Counted from the first letter of the stretch, positions 16,615 to 25,377 are shown. The stretch: 64,000 nucleotides of DNA from Roseateles_B sp041912595 (GCA_041912595.1 JAYRMR010000006.1:68850-132849); one strand, 5' to 3'. Program-made: numbers and translations. Notes: generated by a model from the letters alone, not told the origin.

Positions 16615-18201
16615 TCACTTGTGACCGCCGCCGCCGCTGCTGTAGCCCCCATACGAGCCACCGCCCGATCCGCCGCTGTAGTGCACGCCGCCGTTGCGAC
16701 GGCAGTTCTGGTACTCGGCGCTGGACTCGCCGTAGCCATCCTTGTAGGCCTGGCAATCATCGCTGCTGCAGGCCCGCACGAGCAGGAGCAGCACCAGCAC
16801 CACGAAGGCGCCGAGGATGATCTTGGCGAAGAGGCTGTGGGCATCGCCGCTCGCGCGCACGCCGGCGTCGCGGGCAAACGCGGCCCGGCGCTCGCCCGGC
16901 AGCGCGAAGCCCTTGAGCACGTCGTCGGCGTCCAGCTTGCGGCCGTGGCTCCAGGTGACCTCGTTGCCCGTCTGCTCGCGGCTGAGCAGCTCGGTGCGGC
17001 TGCCGGCGCGGTACTCGAAGTCGGTGACGAGGCACTTCTCGCCGCGCTTCACGCGCCAGTAGAACTCGCCCAGCACATAGGTGATGACGGCGGTGTACTG
17101 CCAGCGCCGCGCGAAGCGCTTGGTCTGCCAGGTGACGGCGCCGGCCTTGTCGGCCGTCGGGGCGCCGGTGAGCGGGCGCACGACGCTCCAGCCTTCCTCG
17201 GTGTCCACGAGGAAGGCGAAGCCCTCCAGGCGGTTGAAGAGGAGGTACTCGCGCCAGAAGGTCTGTTCCTCGTCATCCCCCTGCGGCAGGTCGCAGCGCT
17301 CCATGTAGCCGACGACCTGCCAGTCCTGGGGCGTGCCACCCATCAGCGCCAGCTTCCCCGTGGTGCCCAGGGGGATCAGCGGCTCCATGCCGTTGCTCTG
17401 GGCGTAGTGGGCCAGGTCCTGGCCGACACCCTTGGAGATGTCGGTGACCGTGTGGCACTGCGGGCAGACGATGGACTGCGTGCTGTCGAGCTTCGGGGTC
17501 AGCGAGGCGCCGCAGCCCGGGCAGGGCAGGGACTTGCCGGAGAGCGTCTTGCTGCTGTCCTCGCGCAGGCCGCTCAGGGCGAGGTCGGCCAGGCGCACGC
17601 TGCGCCCGATCGTCCAGACCGGGGCCTGCGGCTGGCTGAACTCGAGGCTGCCGACTTCGCCCTTGCTGCTGCGCAGCTCGACGACCCAGTAGCTCTTGAG
17701 CAGCTCGGGCGGGCGGGGCAGCTCGCCCTCGGCGGCCAGCACGGTGGCGTCGACCTTGGAAGCCACCTCCCAGCGTGAGCCCCCCAGGGTCAGCGGCGAG
17801 CCGACGATGACGTTGGCCGCCAGCGGTGGGGCCTCGGCCAGCGGCAGCTCGAAGCCGATGACGAAGGCGCCGTTGTCCTCCGAGAGCCAGGCGCTGCGCC
17901 CATGGCCGAAGAGGATGTGCCACTCGTTCCAGCTCGCCTCCTCGGTGCGCAGCTGGAGGCGGCCCAGCACGGTGAAGGGCTCGCCCTGGTACTTGCCGCT
18001 GGCGCCCAGCTGCAGGGGGGAGTAATCCTCGAAGAGCTCGGCGCTCTGGCCGATCTTGCGCAGGGCGTCGCCCTCGCGCAGCAGTGTGGCGCGGCAGTAG
18101 CTGCAGACGGCGCTGTGCGACGCCGCCGAGGCGAACTCGACGGGCGCACCGCAATTCGGACAGGCCGCTTGCCAGCGGCGTTGTGGGGTGGTGGGGGCCA
18201 C
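16615..18201 (-). CDS. DUF4178 protein with two zinc ribbons and a C-terminal membrane anchor
   Basis: A 528-residue protein. A zinc ribbon CPNCG...CSYC lies near residues 14-36, followed by a first DUF4178-like unit (DYSPLQLGASGKYQGEPFTVLGRLQ). A second ribbon CPGCG...CPQC lies near residues 228-250, then a second unit (LGTTGKLALMGGTPQDWQVVGYMER). A hydrophobic helix follows near residues 465-482 (IILGAFVVLVLLLLV). The Gly/Ser/Tyr-rich tail is low complexity. The two similar halves suggest internal duplication. It is probably cytoplasmic and membrane-tethered, a partner of the SPFH protein encoded just upstream. Function unknown. Confidence 0.85.
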   Translation of the reverse strand: MAPTTPQRRWQAACPNCGAPVEFASAASHSAVCSYCRATLLREGDALRKIGQSAELFEDYSPLQLGASGKYQGEPFTVLGRLQLRTEEASWNEWHILFGHGRSAWLSEDNGAFVIGFELPLAEAPPLAANVIVGSPLTLGGSRWEVASKVDATVLAAEGELPRPPELLKSYWVVELRSSKGEVGSLEFSQPQAPVWTIGRSVRLADLALSGLREDSSKTLSGKSLPCPGCGASLTPKLDSTQSIVCPQCHTVTDISKGVGQDLAHYAQSNGMEPLIPLGTTGKLALMGGTPQDWQVVGYMERCDLPQGDDEEQTFWREYLLFNRLEGFAFLVDTEEGWSVVRPLTGAPTADKAGAVTWQTKRFARRWQYTAVITYVLGEFYWRVKRGEKCLVTDFEYRAGSRTELLSREQTGNEVTWSHGRKLDADDVLKGFALPGERRAAFARDAGVRASGDAHSLFAKIILGAFVVLVLLLLVRACSSDDCQAYKDGYGESSAEYQNCRRNGGVHYSGGSGGGSYGGYSSGGGGHK

Positions 18202-18272
18202 TCGGTGTCAGGCTGGGCACGCGCGCCGCAGGCCCGAGGGCCCCGGCGCGGCGTGCGGGGTTGGCAGCGGCC

Positions 18273-19322
18273 TCAGCCGAGCTTCTTGAGCAGGTCGGCC
18301 TTCTTGGCCGCGAACTCTTCCTCGGTGAGGATGCCCTTGGCCTTCAGCTCGCCCAGCTTCTCCAGCAGGGACATGATGTCGTCCGCGCTCTGCGCCACCG
18401 GCGCCGCGGGGGCTGCAGCCGGGGCCGGGGCCTGCGGCTGCGCGGCCAGGCCGGCGGCCATCTGCTGGGCCAGCGTCTGACCGAGGGCAAGACCTGCCCC
18501 CAGGCCCATGGCGTCGCCCGCGATGCCGCCACCGCCGTTGCCCACGCCCTCGGCGAGCTTGGGAATGGCCTGCGCCGTCTGGTACTGCATGAACTGGCCC
18601 ATGTTCTGGCCGATCATGCCCATGCCGATCTTCTGGTCGAGGATCTTCTGCAGCTCCTCGGGCAGCGACACGCTCTGCAGCGTGACCGACTCCAGCTTCA
18701 GGCCCAGCTTCTCGAAGGCGGGCGAGGTCGCGGCCTGCAGCTGGGTGGCGAACTCGACCTGGTTCGCGGCCAGGTCCAGGAAGGGGATGCCGCTCTGGGC
18801 GACGGCGTCGCTGATGTGCTGCAGGATCGTGCCGCGCAGCTGGCCGTCGAGCTCCTGCGCCGTGTAGCGCTCGCGGGTGCCCGAGATCTCCTGGTGGAAG
18901 CGCTTGGCGTCGGCGATGCGGTAGGCGTAGTTGCCGAAGGCGCGCAGGCGCACGGCACCGAAGTCCTTGTCACGGATGGTGACGGGCTGCGGCGTGCCCC
19001 AGCGCTGGTCGATCTGCTGGCGCGTGCTGAAGAAGTAGACGTCGCTCTTGAACGGGGACTCGAAGAGCTTGTCCCAGTTCTTCAGATTGGTCAGCAGCGG
19101 CAGGGTCTGCGTGGTGAGCTTGTGGGTGCCCGGGCCGAAGACGTCCGCCACCTTGCCTTCATTGACGAAGACCGCCAGCTGGGACTCGCGCACCACGAGC
19201 TGGGCGCCGTACTGGATTTCGAAGTCCTGCATGGGATAGCGCCAGGCCAGGGTGCCGTCCCCGTCCTCCGTCCATTGCAGGACGTCAATGAACTGTTTCT
19301 TGATGAAATCCATCAAACCCAT
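18273..19322 (-). CDS. SPFH/virion-core-type protein (YdjI-like) with C-terminal SHOCT domain
   Basis: A 349-residue protein starting MGLMDFIKKQFIDVLQW. The SPFH region spans roughly residues 30-230 (LVVRESQLAVFVNEGKVADVFGPGTHKLTTQ is the hallmark opening). It is followed by a Gly/Ala/Gln/Pro linker and a C-terminal SHOCT motif (LGELKAKGILTEEEFAAKKADLL). GGAGGG precedes the ATG. It is the first gene of a seven-gene minus-strand set. SPFH proteins usually form membrane scaffolds; the role here is inferred to be organising the DUF4178 and DUF350 partners. Confidence 0.87.
   Translation of the reverse strand: MGLMDFIKKQFIDVLQWTEDGDGTLAWRYPMQDFEIQYGAQLVVRESQLAVFVNEGKVADVFGPGTHKLTTQTLPLLTNLKNWDKLFESPFKSDVYFFSTRQQIDQRWGTPQPVTIRDKDFGAVRLRAFGNYAYRIADAKRFHQEISGTRERYTAQELDGQLRGTILQHISDAVAQSGIPFLDLAANQVEFATQLQAATSPAFEKLGLKLESVTLQSVSLPEELQKILDQKIGMGMIGQNMGQFMQYQTAQAIPKLAEGVGNGGGGIAGDAMGLGAGLALGQTLAQQMAAGLAAQPQAPAPAAAPAAPVAQSADDIMSLLEKLGELKAKGILTEEEFAAKKADLLKKLG
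18487..18501 (-). repeat. Copy of the dispersed motif
   Basis: Minus strand reads GGGGGCAGGTCTTGC. It lies in the linker of the SPFH gene, where it encodes part of LGAGLALGQ. Confidence 0.75.
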
Positions 19323-19589
19323 GATTCCCTCCAGGCTCCAGGCAATGCGGTCAGGTCGACCGCGGGACAGAGTATCCACCAGATGCGGGCAGGTTTTCGC
19401 CGGTGGCCGACCCCCACTGAGGGTGTGTGACGGGCGGCACTCCCCTCGGGCAGGCCGCCGGGCGCCTGTCCATGGGGCTTGGCGCGATTCATCAGGTTTT
19501 TCCGATGTATTGATCTTCTAATTGCTGGTTTTTTGGATGGGCGCCGGCGGGCACAGTCACGGGGTGTCCCTCAGCCAAGGAGATCACCC

Positions 19590-19931
19590 ATGCAAGTGCT
19601 GTTCACCTCCCGCCACCCGATGGCGGCCGAATTCCGTGCCCTGAGCGAGCAACGCATCCGCTTTGCCCTGCGCCGCCTGAAGTGGCTGGTGCCGCGCGCG
19701 GAGGTGCAGCTGTCGGACGTCAACGGGCCGAAGGGCGGGATCGACAAGCGCTGCCAGATCGCCCTGCGGACCGACGGCGCCGGCACGGTGGTGGTGGCCT
19801 CCGTGGCGCGCCACTGGCGCACGGCGCTGGACCAGGCCCTGGCCCGGGCAGCCCGATTCCTGGTCCGCCAGTGGCGGCGCGGCCGGGATGACCGGCGGCT
19901 GCGCCAGCGCCTGCTGCGCGACGAACGATGA
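19590..19931 (+). CDS. HPF/RaiA-like ribosome-associated protein
   Basis: A 113-residue protein of the hibernation-promoting-factor/S30AE fold. The opening MQVLFTSRHPMAAEFRALSEQRIRFALRR and the DVNGPKGGIDKRCQI core fit the family, and the tail is very basic. A clear AAGGAGAT lies 6 bases before the ATG at 19590, which decides this start over the longer reading. These factors bind the small ribosomal subunit under stress. It shares a transcript with the BI-1 gene 23 bases downstream. The long form's dimerisation domain is absent. Confidence 0.82.
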   Translation: MQVLFTSRHPMAAEFRALSEQRIRFALRRLKWLVPRAEVQLSDVNGPKGGIDKRCQIALRTDGAGTVVVASVARHWRTALDQALARAARFLVRQWRRGRDDRRLRQRLLRDER

Positions 19932-19954
19932 CCCCGATTGAAGGAGAAAAGGCC

Positions 19955-20662
19955 ATGAGCTCGATGAACCCCCTGAACCTGACGACCTCCGCGTCGTCCC
20001 CCCCGACCGTCGTGACGATGCCCGGCGTGGCCGTGCCCGCGGACACGACCCGGGTCCTGCGCAACACCTACGCGCTGCTGTCGCTCACGCTGCTCTTCAG
20101 CGCCGTCGTGGCGGCCGCGAGCGTGTCGATGCGCCTGCCCGCGCCGGGGCTGCTGATCACGATGGGCGTCTACTTCGGCCTGCTGTTCGCGATCCATCGT
20201 CTGCAGAACAGCGGCTGGGCGCTGCCGGCGGTGTTCGCGCTGACGGGCTTCATGGGCTACAGCCTCGGCCCCATCCTGAGCCACACGCTGGCGCTGCCCG
20301 GCGGCGGGCAGACCGTGGCGCTGGCCCTGGGCGCGACGGGCGCCACCTTCCTCGGCCTCTCGGCCTGGGTGCTGACCACGCGTCGCGACTTCAGCTTCAT
20401 GGGCGGCTTCCTGTTCGCCGGCATGATCATCGCCCTCGTGGCCGGCCTGGCCGCCGTGTTCTTCCAGATCCCCGCGCTGAGTCTCGCGGTGTCCGGCATG
20501 GTGGCGCTGCTGTCGGCCGGCCTGATCCTGCTCGAGACCAGCCAGATCGTGAACGGCGGCGAGCGCAACTATGTGCTGGCGACGGTCAGCCTGTATGTGT
20601 CGGTCTACAACCTCTTCACGAGCCTGCTGGCGCTGTTCGGCTTCGGCAGCTCGGACGAGTAA
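19955..20662 (+). CDS. Bax inhibitor-1 (YccA/BI-1) family membrane protein
   Basis: A 235-residue integral membrane protein with about seven hydrophobic segments from residue 40 on. It ends with the family's charged C-terminal FGFGSSDE after the NLFTSLLALFG helix. Motifs typical of BI-1 are VLRNTYALLSLTLLFSA at the first helix and ETSQIVNGGERNYVLATVSLYVSVYNLF near the end, where paired acidic residues are proposed to gate Ca2+ leak. AAGGAGA sits 7 bases before the ATG at 19955, so the upstream ATG is rejected. Confidence 0.9.
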   Translation: MSSMNPLNLTTSASSPPTVVTMPGVAVPADTTRVLRNTYALLSLTLLFSAVVAAASVSMRLPAPGLLITMGVYFGLLFAIHRLQNSGWALPAVFALTGFMGYSLGPILSHTLALPGGGQTVALALGATGATFLGLSAWVLTTRRDFSFMGGFLFAGMIIALVAGLAAVFFQIPALSLAVSGMVALLSAGLILLETSQIVNGGERNYVLATVSLYVSVYNLFTSLLALFGFGSSDE

Positions 20663-20710
20663 GTTGCTGGTGGCGGGGCGGGCTTCCAGACGCCGCCAGC
20701 CCCGTCCTTC

Positions 20711-20751
20711 GGCCCCCGCACGGCGCTTGGCGCTGCGCGGGGGCCTTTTTT
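20711..20751 (+). terminator. Rho-independent terminator after the BI-1 gene
   Basis: GGCCCCCGC and GCGGGGGCC form a 9-base stem around a short GC-rich inner stem, directly followed by six T (20746-20751). It ends the HPF-BI-1 transcript. Confidence 0.88.
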
Positions 20752-20803
20752 CATTTCCATGGATCGCGCGGGGCGGGGATCGACCCGGCCGCCGGCGCTG
20801 GCT

Positions 20804-21286
20804 TCAGCGGCGGACCAGCGCCCCCTCGTCATCGATGCGCCGCGGGCAGGCGGCCATGGGCAGCAGGGCGCCCTCGGCCTGGACCTGCAGGTGGGCGATG
20901 TTCTGGCGCTGCGCGGCGGCCAGCACGGCGACGGTGCTGCGGTAGTCGGCCAACGGATGCGGCACGATCTGCAGAAGGGGCGGCCGCTCGGAGGGCTGCG
21001 ACGCAAGCGCCTGCAGGCCGGCCTCGATCGCGGGGCGGTCCGCCAGACGCCGCCCGTCGAGCAAGACCGCGTTGTCTGCCGTGATGAGCACCGTGTGGAC
21101 GGGCCATGGCAGGGCCTGATCCGTCGCGCAGCCGGCCTCCAGATGCAGGGCCACGGCGTGCAGCGGCACCGGCATGGCCAGCATCCACAGGCTGATCAGC
21201 GCCAGCAGGACGGCCGCCAGCGGTGCGGTGCACAGGCCCGGCGCAGGCGCGGGCAGGGTATCCGGCGGGACGCTGAGGCGGTGCAT
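20804..21286 (-). CDS. ExbD/TolR-like protein, divergent
   Basis: A 160-residue protein with a Pro-rich N-terminus, one hydrophobic helix (about residues 21-46), then a periplasmic domain whose pattern matches ExbD: a VLITADNAVLLDGRRL strand pair, a helix, LLQIVPHPLADYRSTVAVLAAAQRQNIAHLQV. The essential aspartate in the ExbD helix is missing (it reads PLAAVLLALISLWML), so it is unlikely to conduct protons in the usual way. It follows the TonB-dependent receptor gene by 73 bases on the same strand, with no exbB or tonB nearby. Confidence 0.6.
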   Translation of the reverse strand: MHRLSVPPDTLPAPAPGLCTAPLAAVLLALISLWMLAMPVPLHAVALHLEAGCATDQALPWPVHTVLITADNAVLLDGRRLADRPAIEAGLQALASQPSERPPLLQIVPHPLADYRSTVAVLAAAQRQNIAHLQVQAEGALLPMAACPRRIDDEGALVRR

Positions 21287-21359
21287 GCGAAGGCTCCAGG
21301 GCGCGCGGGCGGCGCCGCCACGCCATGATGCCAGAGCCCCGGCCGGGGCCGGCAGCGCC

Positions 21360-23696
21360 TTAGAGCTTCTTCTCCCAGCGCAGCTGCCACACCGTGAAGC
21401 TGCGGCCCAGGTTGTCCGTGCTGATGCGGTTGTCGGCCGTCGTGATGACCGTGCTGGTGTTGTAGTCCAGCGGCGCGAGGTTGGAGGCCGAGAGGCGCAG
21501 CTGCGTGTCGCGGTCGATGGCCCAGGTGGCGGAGGCGTCGATCACGCGCTTGGTGGGCGTGACGCTCTGCTGGATCAGCGTCTGCTGCAGCGTGCCGCCG
21601 GGCGTCCAGTTCAGGCCGGCGGCCAGCGTCAGGGGCAGGGTGCGCAGCTTGTAGTCGAAGCCGATGTTGGCCGTGGCCTTGGGCTGCGAGTCGATGCGGT
21701 TGTTGGGGCCCGGGATGCCGTCCACGCTGGAGCTGAACAGGCTCAGGTTGCTGCGCAGGTTGATGGGCAGGGCCTCGTCGACGAACTCGTCGAGGCGGAA
21801 CTTGGCTTCCAGCTCGACACCGAAGGTCTTGGCGCTGCCGATGTTCTGCGGGCGGGCGACCCAGCGCGGGACGTTGGCCCAGGAGACGGTCTCCAGGCGC
21901 GTCTCGGTGCGGATCAGGTCGTTGATGTGGCGGTAGAAGAAGTTCGCGCTCAGCAGGCCGCCCTTGACGAGGTAGCGCTCGAAGGCGATCTCCACGCCCG
22001 TGGCCATCTCGGGGCGCAGGTCCGGGTTGCCGCTGCGGTCGGCGTACTGCACGGCGTTCGGGCCGCACAGGCCGTCGGCCGGGCAGGGGTACTCGCTGTT
22101 GATGCTGGGCCGCGCGATCAGGTCCTGCAGCTGCGGGGACCGGTAGCTGCGGGTCAGGCTCATGCGGACCTGGCTGCGGCTCTTCTCCTCGGGCTTCCAG
22201 ACGGCGTGCAGCAGGGGCGTCCAGACGCTGGACTTGTTGCGCACGGCGTAGTTGGCGGCGTCGCTCTTGGTCTCGATGCCTTCCCAGCGCAGGCCGGCGT
22301 AGAAGGACCAGTGAGGACCCATCGACCATTCGTCCTGGCCGTAGGCGGCGAAGCGGCGCACCGAGGCGGAGATGTTGTCGCCGAAGTCCGCCAGCTCGGG
22401 GCGGGGCAGGCCGTTCTGGAGGCTGACGCGGTTCTGGTTGCGCGTCTGGCTCTCGGCCTCGAGGCCGCCGACCAGGCTGTGCTCGTTCTCCAGCTGGCGC
22501 GAGGCCTTGGCCATCAGGCTCCAGTTGCTGTCGTGGCCGCTGACGGTGTCCTCTTGCGTGCGCGTGCCGACGCTGCCGAGGAATTCCTGGCGCAGCGTGT
22601 GGGAGTCCATCAGCGCGCGGCCGAGGCCGGCGCGCAGGTCGAGGCGGGTGTCCGGGTCCAGCTTCTTCTGCAGCTGCGTGTTGAGGCGCAGCATCTTGAA
22701 CTCGGAGCGGCCGTCGGTCTGGGCGCTGTCGTAGGGCAGGGGGCGGCCGTCGCTGCGGTCGCCGCTCTGGCGCTGCTGGCTGCTGCTCGTGCCCTTGTTG
22801 AGGCTCAGGAAGGGCTCGAAGGCAAAGGACTCGCCCTCGCCCAGGCGCCACTGCACGCGGCCGTTGGCGTTGAGCATCTTGCGCTCGTCGCTGCCGCTGC
22901 CGCTGCTGTTCAGCACGCGGGTGGGACCGCCGTGGAGATCTTCCGCGACGGTGCGGCCGTTCTGGTCGTCCACATGCTTCATCTGCCCGGCGTTCACGGC
23001 CAGGTTGTAGCTGCTGCCGGCGTCGTCGAGCTTGTCATTGCGCTGCCAGGACAGGTTGGGGTTGACCTGCGAACGCTCGACGGTGAGCCCGGCACGCAGA
23101 TCGTTGACCTTGCGCTGGTAGGCCTCGCGCAGCACGACGTTGATGGTGCCGGCGATGGCGCGGGCGCCGAACTCGGCGGTCGGGGCGCGCATGATCTCGA
23201 TGCGCTCCACCTGCTCGGGCGGCAGCTGGTCCAGCGAGAAGCCGGGCGGCATGCGTTCGCCATTCACCAGGATCTGCGTGAAGCCGCCGCCCATGCCGCG
23301 CATGCGGATCTCGCCGCCACGGCCGGGGCGCCCGCCGGTGGTGACGCCGGGCAGGCGCTTCATCACCTCGCCCAGGCTGTTGTCGCCGAACTTCTCGATC
23401 TCCTCGCGGCCGATCACGATCTTGGCGGCGGAGGAGGCGCGGCGCGTGGCGTCGTCACTGGCGCCGCCGCTGACCTCGACCTTCTCGAGCGTCTGGCGCG
23501 GCTCCGCTGGTGCCGTGGCGGCCGGCCGCGCGGGCTTGGCCGGTGCGCGCGGCGCGCTCGCGGCGGGAGCCGGCGCCGGCGCGGCTTCCTGCGCCAGGGC
23601 GAGGCTGGCGAACCCCATCAGGCTGAGGCTCAGGCACAGCCCGCGCAGGGCAAAACGGGGCGAGGAAGACTCGGAGGGCACGTACATCGGGGACAT
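21360..23696 (-). CDS. TonB-dependent outer membrane receptor
   Basis: A 778-residue receptor. The signal peptide ends near LASLALAQ (about residue 35), followed by an Ala/Pro-rich linker. The plug domain runs from about residue 70 (IVIGREEIEKFGDNSLGEVMKRLPGV, then GGGFTQILVNGERM and VERIEIMRAPTAEFGA). The beta-barrel runs to a C-terminal aromatic strand (FTVWQLRWEKKL). Plug features resemble FepA/CirA-like receptors. The start at 23696 keeps the signal peptide; the longer reading adds 81 implausible residues. No Fur box or riboswitch was recognised upstream, so the ligand is unknown. Confidence 0.88.
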   Translation of the reverse strand: MSPMYVPSESSSPRFALRGLCLSLSLMGFASLALAQEAAPAPAPAASAPRAPAKPARPAATAPAEPRQTLEKVEVSGGASDDATRRASSAAKIVIGREEIEKFGDNSLGEVMKRLPGVTTGGRPGRGGEIRMRGMGGGFTQILVNGERMPPGFSLDQLPPEQVERIEIMRAPTAEFGARAIAGTINVVLREAYQRKVNDLRAGLTVERSQVNPNLSWQRNDKLDDAGSSYNLAVNAGQMKHVDDQNGRTVAEDLHGGPTRVLNSSGSGSDERKMLNANGRVQWRLGEGESFAFEPFLSLNKGTSSSQQRQSGDRSDGRPLPYDSAQTDGRSEFKMLRLNTQLQKKLDPDTRLDLRAGLGRALMDSHTLRQEFLGSVGTRTQEDTVSGHDSNWSLMAKASRQLENEHSLVGGLEAESQTRNQNRVSLQNGLPRPELADFGDNISASVRRFAAYGQDEWSMGPHWSFYAGLRWEGIETKSDAANYAVRNKSSVWTPLLHAVWKPEEKSRSQVRMSLTRSYRSPQLQDLIARPSINSEYPCPADGLCGPNAVQYADRSGNPDLRPEMATGVEIAFERYLVKGGLLSANFFYRHINDLIRTETRLETVSWANVPRWVARPQNIGSAKTFGVELEAKFRLDEFVDEALPINLRSNLSLFSSSVDGIPGPNNRIDSQPKATANIGFDYKLRTLPLTLAAGLNWTPGGTLQQTLIQQSVTPTKRVIDASATWAIDRDTQLRLSASNLAPLDYNTSTVITTADNRISTDNLGRSFTVWQLRWEKKL

Positions 23697-23948
23697 GGTG
23701 ACGGTAGGCGTGGGCACAGCGGCGATGGCTGACTGCGCGATCTCGGGAAGGGCCTGGCAGGCGCGAGGGGCCGGGTTTGCACGGCTAGCGCTGCGATTGG
23801 GGCGAAGCATCGCATGGGCCGCCGGCCCTGACGTTTGGCATGCCCGCTTTTTTAACTTCTTTACAGGCGCTTCACAGCGCCGGGGCGGGGGCCGGGTGCC
23901 GGCTCGCCGAGCGGCCCGCCGAGCGCATTGGCGGCCCACAAAAGCAAA

Positions 23949-23967
23949 GGGCCACCGTGGGTGGCCC
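23949..23967 (-). terminator. Terminator-like hairpin with no annotated gene before it
   Basis: GGGCCACC and GGTGGCCC form an 8-base stem with a 3-base loop. On the minus strand it is followed by TTTGCTTTTG. It lies downstream of the terminator that already ends the sbp transcript. Confidence 0.5.
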
Positions 23968-24130
23968 TGCTACCGGACAGGGCACAAGGCCCTGACGGAT
24001 CATTTCGCGCTGGTCACGGGTTCCAGTGCTCTGCCCTATGTTGCAGCCGATTTCTCGCGTCCTGATGCTTCGCATTGTGCGCATCCTTTGTGTCAGGCAT
24101 TTGACGAATCGCAAGAGTTTCGCGGGCTTC

Positions 24131-24169
24131 AAAAAAAGAGCCTCCCCGGCGGTGAGGCCGGGGAGGCTC
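24131..24169 (-). terminator. Rho-independent terminator after the downstream sbp gene
   Basis: A perfect 13-base stem, GAGCCTCCCCGGC against its complement (24138-24150 and 24157-24169), with a 6-base loop. On the minus strand it is followed by seven T (24131-24137). Confidence 0.88.
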
Positions 24170-24265
24170 AAGGTCAGGCCGCGCAGCGACGGGCTTGCGT
24201 CCGGCCACGCGCGGGGGTCTGACGAGGAGACAAACGGGACGGGATGAGAAAGTGCGAAGGAGGGA

Positions 24266-24279
24266 GGGTCAGGTCTTGC
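24266..24279 (+). repeat. Copy of the dispersed motif
   Basis: Reads GGGTCAGGTCTTGC. Intergenic, 39 bases beyond the sbp stop codon. Confidence 0.75.
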
Positions 24280-24317
24280 CTGCGACGGCGGAGGCGGCGG
24301 CGGCGCGCCGCGCGGCC

Positions 24318-25334
24318 TCAGCGGCCGCCCGGGGCGTAGATCTGGTCGAAGACGCCGCCGTCATCGAAGTGGGTCTTCTGCGCCTGGCGCCAGCCGCCGA
24401 AGAGCTCGTCGATGGTGACCAGCTGCACCGGCGCGAACTGCTTGGCGTACTTGGCGGCCACCTTGGCATCGCGGGGTCGGTAGTAGTGGCGGGCGGCGAT
24501 CTCCTGGCCCTCGGGGCTGTAGAGGTACTCGAGATAGGCCTGCGCCTGCTTGCGGGTGCCGCGCCGGTCGACCACCTTGTCGACGAGGGCCACCGGCGGC
24601 TCGGCCAGGATGGAGAGGCTGGGCGTGACGATCTCGAACTTGTCGCGGCCCAGCTCCTTCACGGCGAGGTAGGCCTCGTTCTCCCAGGCGATCAGCACGT
24701 CGCCGATGCCGCGCTCGACAAAGGTCGTGGTGGAGCCCCGGGCGCCGGAGTCCAGCACCTTGGTGTTGGCGTAGAGGCGCTTGACGAAGGCCTTGGCGGA
24801 GTCGGCATTGCCGCCCGGCTGCTTGAGCGCGTAGCCCCAGGCGGCGAGGTAGTTCCAGCGCGCGCCGCCCGAGGTCTTGGGGTTGGGCGTGATGATGTCG
24901 ATGCCGCTCCGGGCCAGGTCCGGCCAGTTCGTGATCTTCTTCGGATTGCCCTTGCGCACGAGGAAGACGATGGTCGAGGTGTAGGGGCTCGCGTTGTGCG
25001 GCAGGCGCTTCTGCCAGTCGGCGGGCACGAGTTTGCCGGTGTCGTGCAGGGCGTCGATGTCATAGGCCAGGGCCAGCGTGACGACGTCCGCCTCGAGCCC
25101 GTCGATGACCGAGCGCGCCTGCTTGCCCGAGCCGCCATGCGATTGCTTGACCGTGAGCGTCTCGCCGGACTTGGCCTTCCACTGCTTCGCGAAGGCGGCG
25201 TTGAAGTCCTGGTAGAGCTCGCGGGTCGGGTCGTAGGAGACGTTGAGCAGCTGGGTCTGGGCGAGCGCCGTCGTGGCGAGGCCCAGGGCCGCGGCACCGA
25301 GCGCGAGGCGGTGAAGGAGCGAGGAGGGGGTCAT
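24318..25334 (-). CDS. sbp: Sulfate/thiosulfate ABC transporter substrate-binding protein, second copy
   Basis: A 338-residue periplasmic binding protein with a signal peptide ending near TTALAQ (residue 26). The mature start LLNVSYDPTRELYQDFN and the KQSHGGSGKQARSVIDGLEADVV segment are Sbp/CysP hallmarks. It delivers sulfate or thiosulfate to CysTWA. It is the last gene of the cluster, 140 bases after cysB, and is clearly paralogous to the Sbp at 29.4-30.4 kb. The ATG at 25334 gives the signal peptide. A strong terminator follows. Confidence 0.93.
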   Translation of the reverse strand: MTPSSLLHRLALGAAALGLATTALAQTQLLNVSYDPTRELYQDFNAAFAKQWKAKSGETLTVKQSHGGSGKQARSVIDGLEADVVTLALAYDIDALHDTGKLVPADWQKRLPHNASPYTSTIVFLVRKGNPKKITNWPDLARSGIDIITPNPKTSGGARWNYLAAWGYALKQPGGNADSAKAFVKRLYANTKVLDSGARGSTTTFVERGIGDVLIAWENEAYLAVKELGRDKFEIVTPSLSILAEPPVALVDKVVDRRGTRKQAQAYLEYLYSPEGQEIAARHYYRPRDAKVAAKYAKQFAPVQLVTIDELFGGWRQAQKTHFDDGGVFDQIYAPGGR

Positions 25335-25362
25335 GGTCAGCTGGGGGGCGGTGGGGTCGGAT

Positions 25363-25377
25363 GGGGGCAGGTCTTGC
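25363..25377 (+). repeat. Copy of the dispersed motif
   Basis: Reads GGGGGCAGGTCTTGC. It lies in the leader of the downstream sbp gene, 29 bases before its start codon. Confidence 0.75.

Larger units (their letters stand above)
23697..24317. other. 621-base intergenic region with two minus-strand hairpins
   Basis: Between the TonB receptor start and the end of the downstream sbp gene. It holds an AT-rich patch at about 23848-23870 that may be the receptor promoter, two terminator-like hairpins (listed separately) and one copy of the dispersed motif. The 160 bases between the two hairpins have no convincing ORF and could encode a small RNA. Confidence 0.5.

Noticed and set aside
23697..23950. 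Cobalamin or other riboswitch upstream of the first TonB receptor
   Set aside because: No B12-box or other conserved blocks could be found.
24014..24208. Short ORFs between the two minus-strand hairpins
   Set aside because: No ribosome site, and they run through the strong terminator; a small RNA is the better idea.
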